Source of the DNA: Bacillus sp. AFS088145
Lineage (GTDB): Bacteria; Bacillota; Bacilli; Bacillales; Bacillaceae_G
Direction: 5' to 3'
Assembly (NCBI RefSeq): GCF_002564465.1
Contig: NZ_NUUX01000004.1
Coordinates: 25,280-89,279, forward strand
DNA length: 64,000 nucleotides
Position 1 is the stretch's first letter. Each line of letters starts with the position of its first letter. The position numbers and the translations under genes are program-made. Of this stretch, positions 63,639 through 64,000 are shown in pieces. The notes below the pieces were generated by a model. That model did no database searches. It was given only the letters and a program-made list of their open reading frames with translations, and had not been told where the DNA came from.

Positions 63639-64000
63639 TTAAATTTTTGTTATTAAAGTAAAGACAGATTCATACTTAGGAGTATATATTGAGCTTTCAT
63701 AAAGTAAATTGTTTGTATCCGAGTTCTTTAACCATGTATTTGAAGGAACTAGACCTTCACTTAGCACTTGTTCATTACTATTTAATGTTAATAGTTCAAA
63801 AGCTTTACTGTTCTGATTCACTTCTTGATTTACTTCAATCATTATGTTTCCAGAAAGCACTTTATTAACTTTAAATTTACTTGAACTTACAACTGCAAAT
63901 CGATTCTTATCATATTCTACTAGTCGATTACATAGCACATTTAAAGATACTTTATATTTATTTTTAGCTAATTCATCTAACTTTTTTAAGCTGATATTTC
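63639..64000 (-). CDS. C-terminal part of a probable ImmA/IrrE-type protein (runs off the right edge)
   Basis: The frame is open from the window edge to a stop at 63639, about 120 residues. NISLKKLDELAKNKYKVSLN and VLCNRLVEYDKNRFAVVSSS resemble the helix after the peptidase domain of ImmA/IrrE metallopeptidases (LAEKYGVSxEALxxRL). The remainder (VLSGNIMIEVNQEVNQNSKA, NTWLKNSDTNNLLYESSIY) looks like an extra beta-rich domain. The HExxH motif would lie outside the window, so the family call is tentative. Such proteins are common in phage and island regulation. Confidence 0.55.
   Translation of the reverse strand, partial: NISLKKLDELAKNKYKVSLNVLCNRLVEYDKNRFAVVSSSKFKVNKVLSGNIMIEVNQEVNQNSKAFELLTLNSNEQVLSEGLVPSNTWLKNSDTNNLLYESSIYTPKYESVFTLITKI

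Noticed and set aside
1-64000. tRNA, rRNA, riboswitch or T-box elements
   Set aside because: Read through for typical cores and found none that could be supported by eye; a covariance-model search would be needed to exclude small RNAs.

Overview
The window is AT-rich, low-GC Gram-positive DNA, almost certainly from a Bacillaceae chromosome (Bacillus in the broad sense). Indicators are strong AGGAGG-type ribosome sites with GTG and TTG starts, an aa3-type menaquinol oxidase operon qoxABCD, a class III fructose-1,6-bisphosphatase, an Mhq-like quinone-detoxification cluster, a YitT membrane protein and several lipoproteins. No rRNA, tRNA or CRISPR array was seen.

Layout. 1-4.4 kb: a partial LysR gene, then a MarR-DoxX-dioxygenase-hydrolase-WrbA run with two matching inverted repeats that look like operators, and a divergent Ohr peroxidase. 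4.4-16.4 kb: three large exported proteins (an Ig-like repeat protein, a NagZ-type lipoprotein, and a subtilase joined to BNR/Asp-box repeats); two of them share a copied upstream module. 16.4-20.1 kb: decayed LysR genes, a TetR gene flanked by inverted operator clusters, a broken SDR gene and yitT. 20.4-24.5 kb: qoxABCD plus a tiny membrane protein gene. 24.7-27.9 kb: a MocR-type regulator, deoC and a broken quinone reductase. 28.5-33.5 kb: fbp, a frameshifted SnoaL-like gene, a VanY-type carboxypeptidase and a CapA-type protein. 34.3-37.7 kb: a decayed response regulator, a foreign-looking cassette between 19-bp direct repeats, and a dehydrogenase. 37.7-44.2 kb: a decayed copy of the Ig-like locus, a second large subtilase and a second wrbA. 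44.2-51.3 kb: an integrase relic, a second TetR gene with operators and an MFS transporter, UspA, a HesB-like protein and many gene fragments (pgi, IS3, ohr, P450).

51.3-64 kb is an accessory island. A complete tyrosine recombinase lies next to an array of short near-palindromic repeats. Beyond the array is a CBASS antiphage operon of short type II form: HNH-SAVED effector, CD-NTase and E2-like protein. A further repeat copy lies 5.2 kb away. Then come a P63C phage protein, a GIY-YIG homing endonuclease, an unassigned coiled-coil membrane protein and the 3' end of a probable ImmA/IrrE-type gene.

The strongest regulatory observations are two small regulons visible from sequence. One is a MocR-type pair of GGAT direct repeats with fixed geometry before mocR, deoC and a lysR gene. 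The other is a roughly 20-bp TTGAGAA...TTCTCAA palindrome repeated around both TetR genes and their neighbours. The window is also rich in gene relics, which points to a recombining, decaying part of the chromosome.
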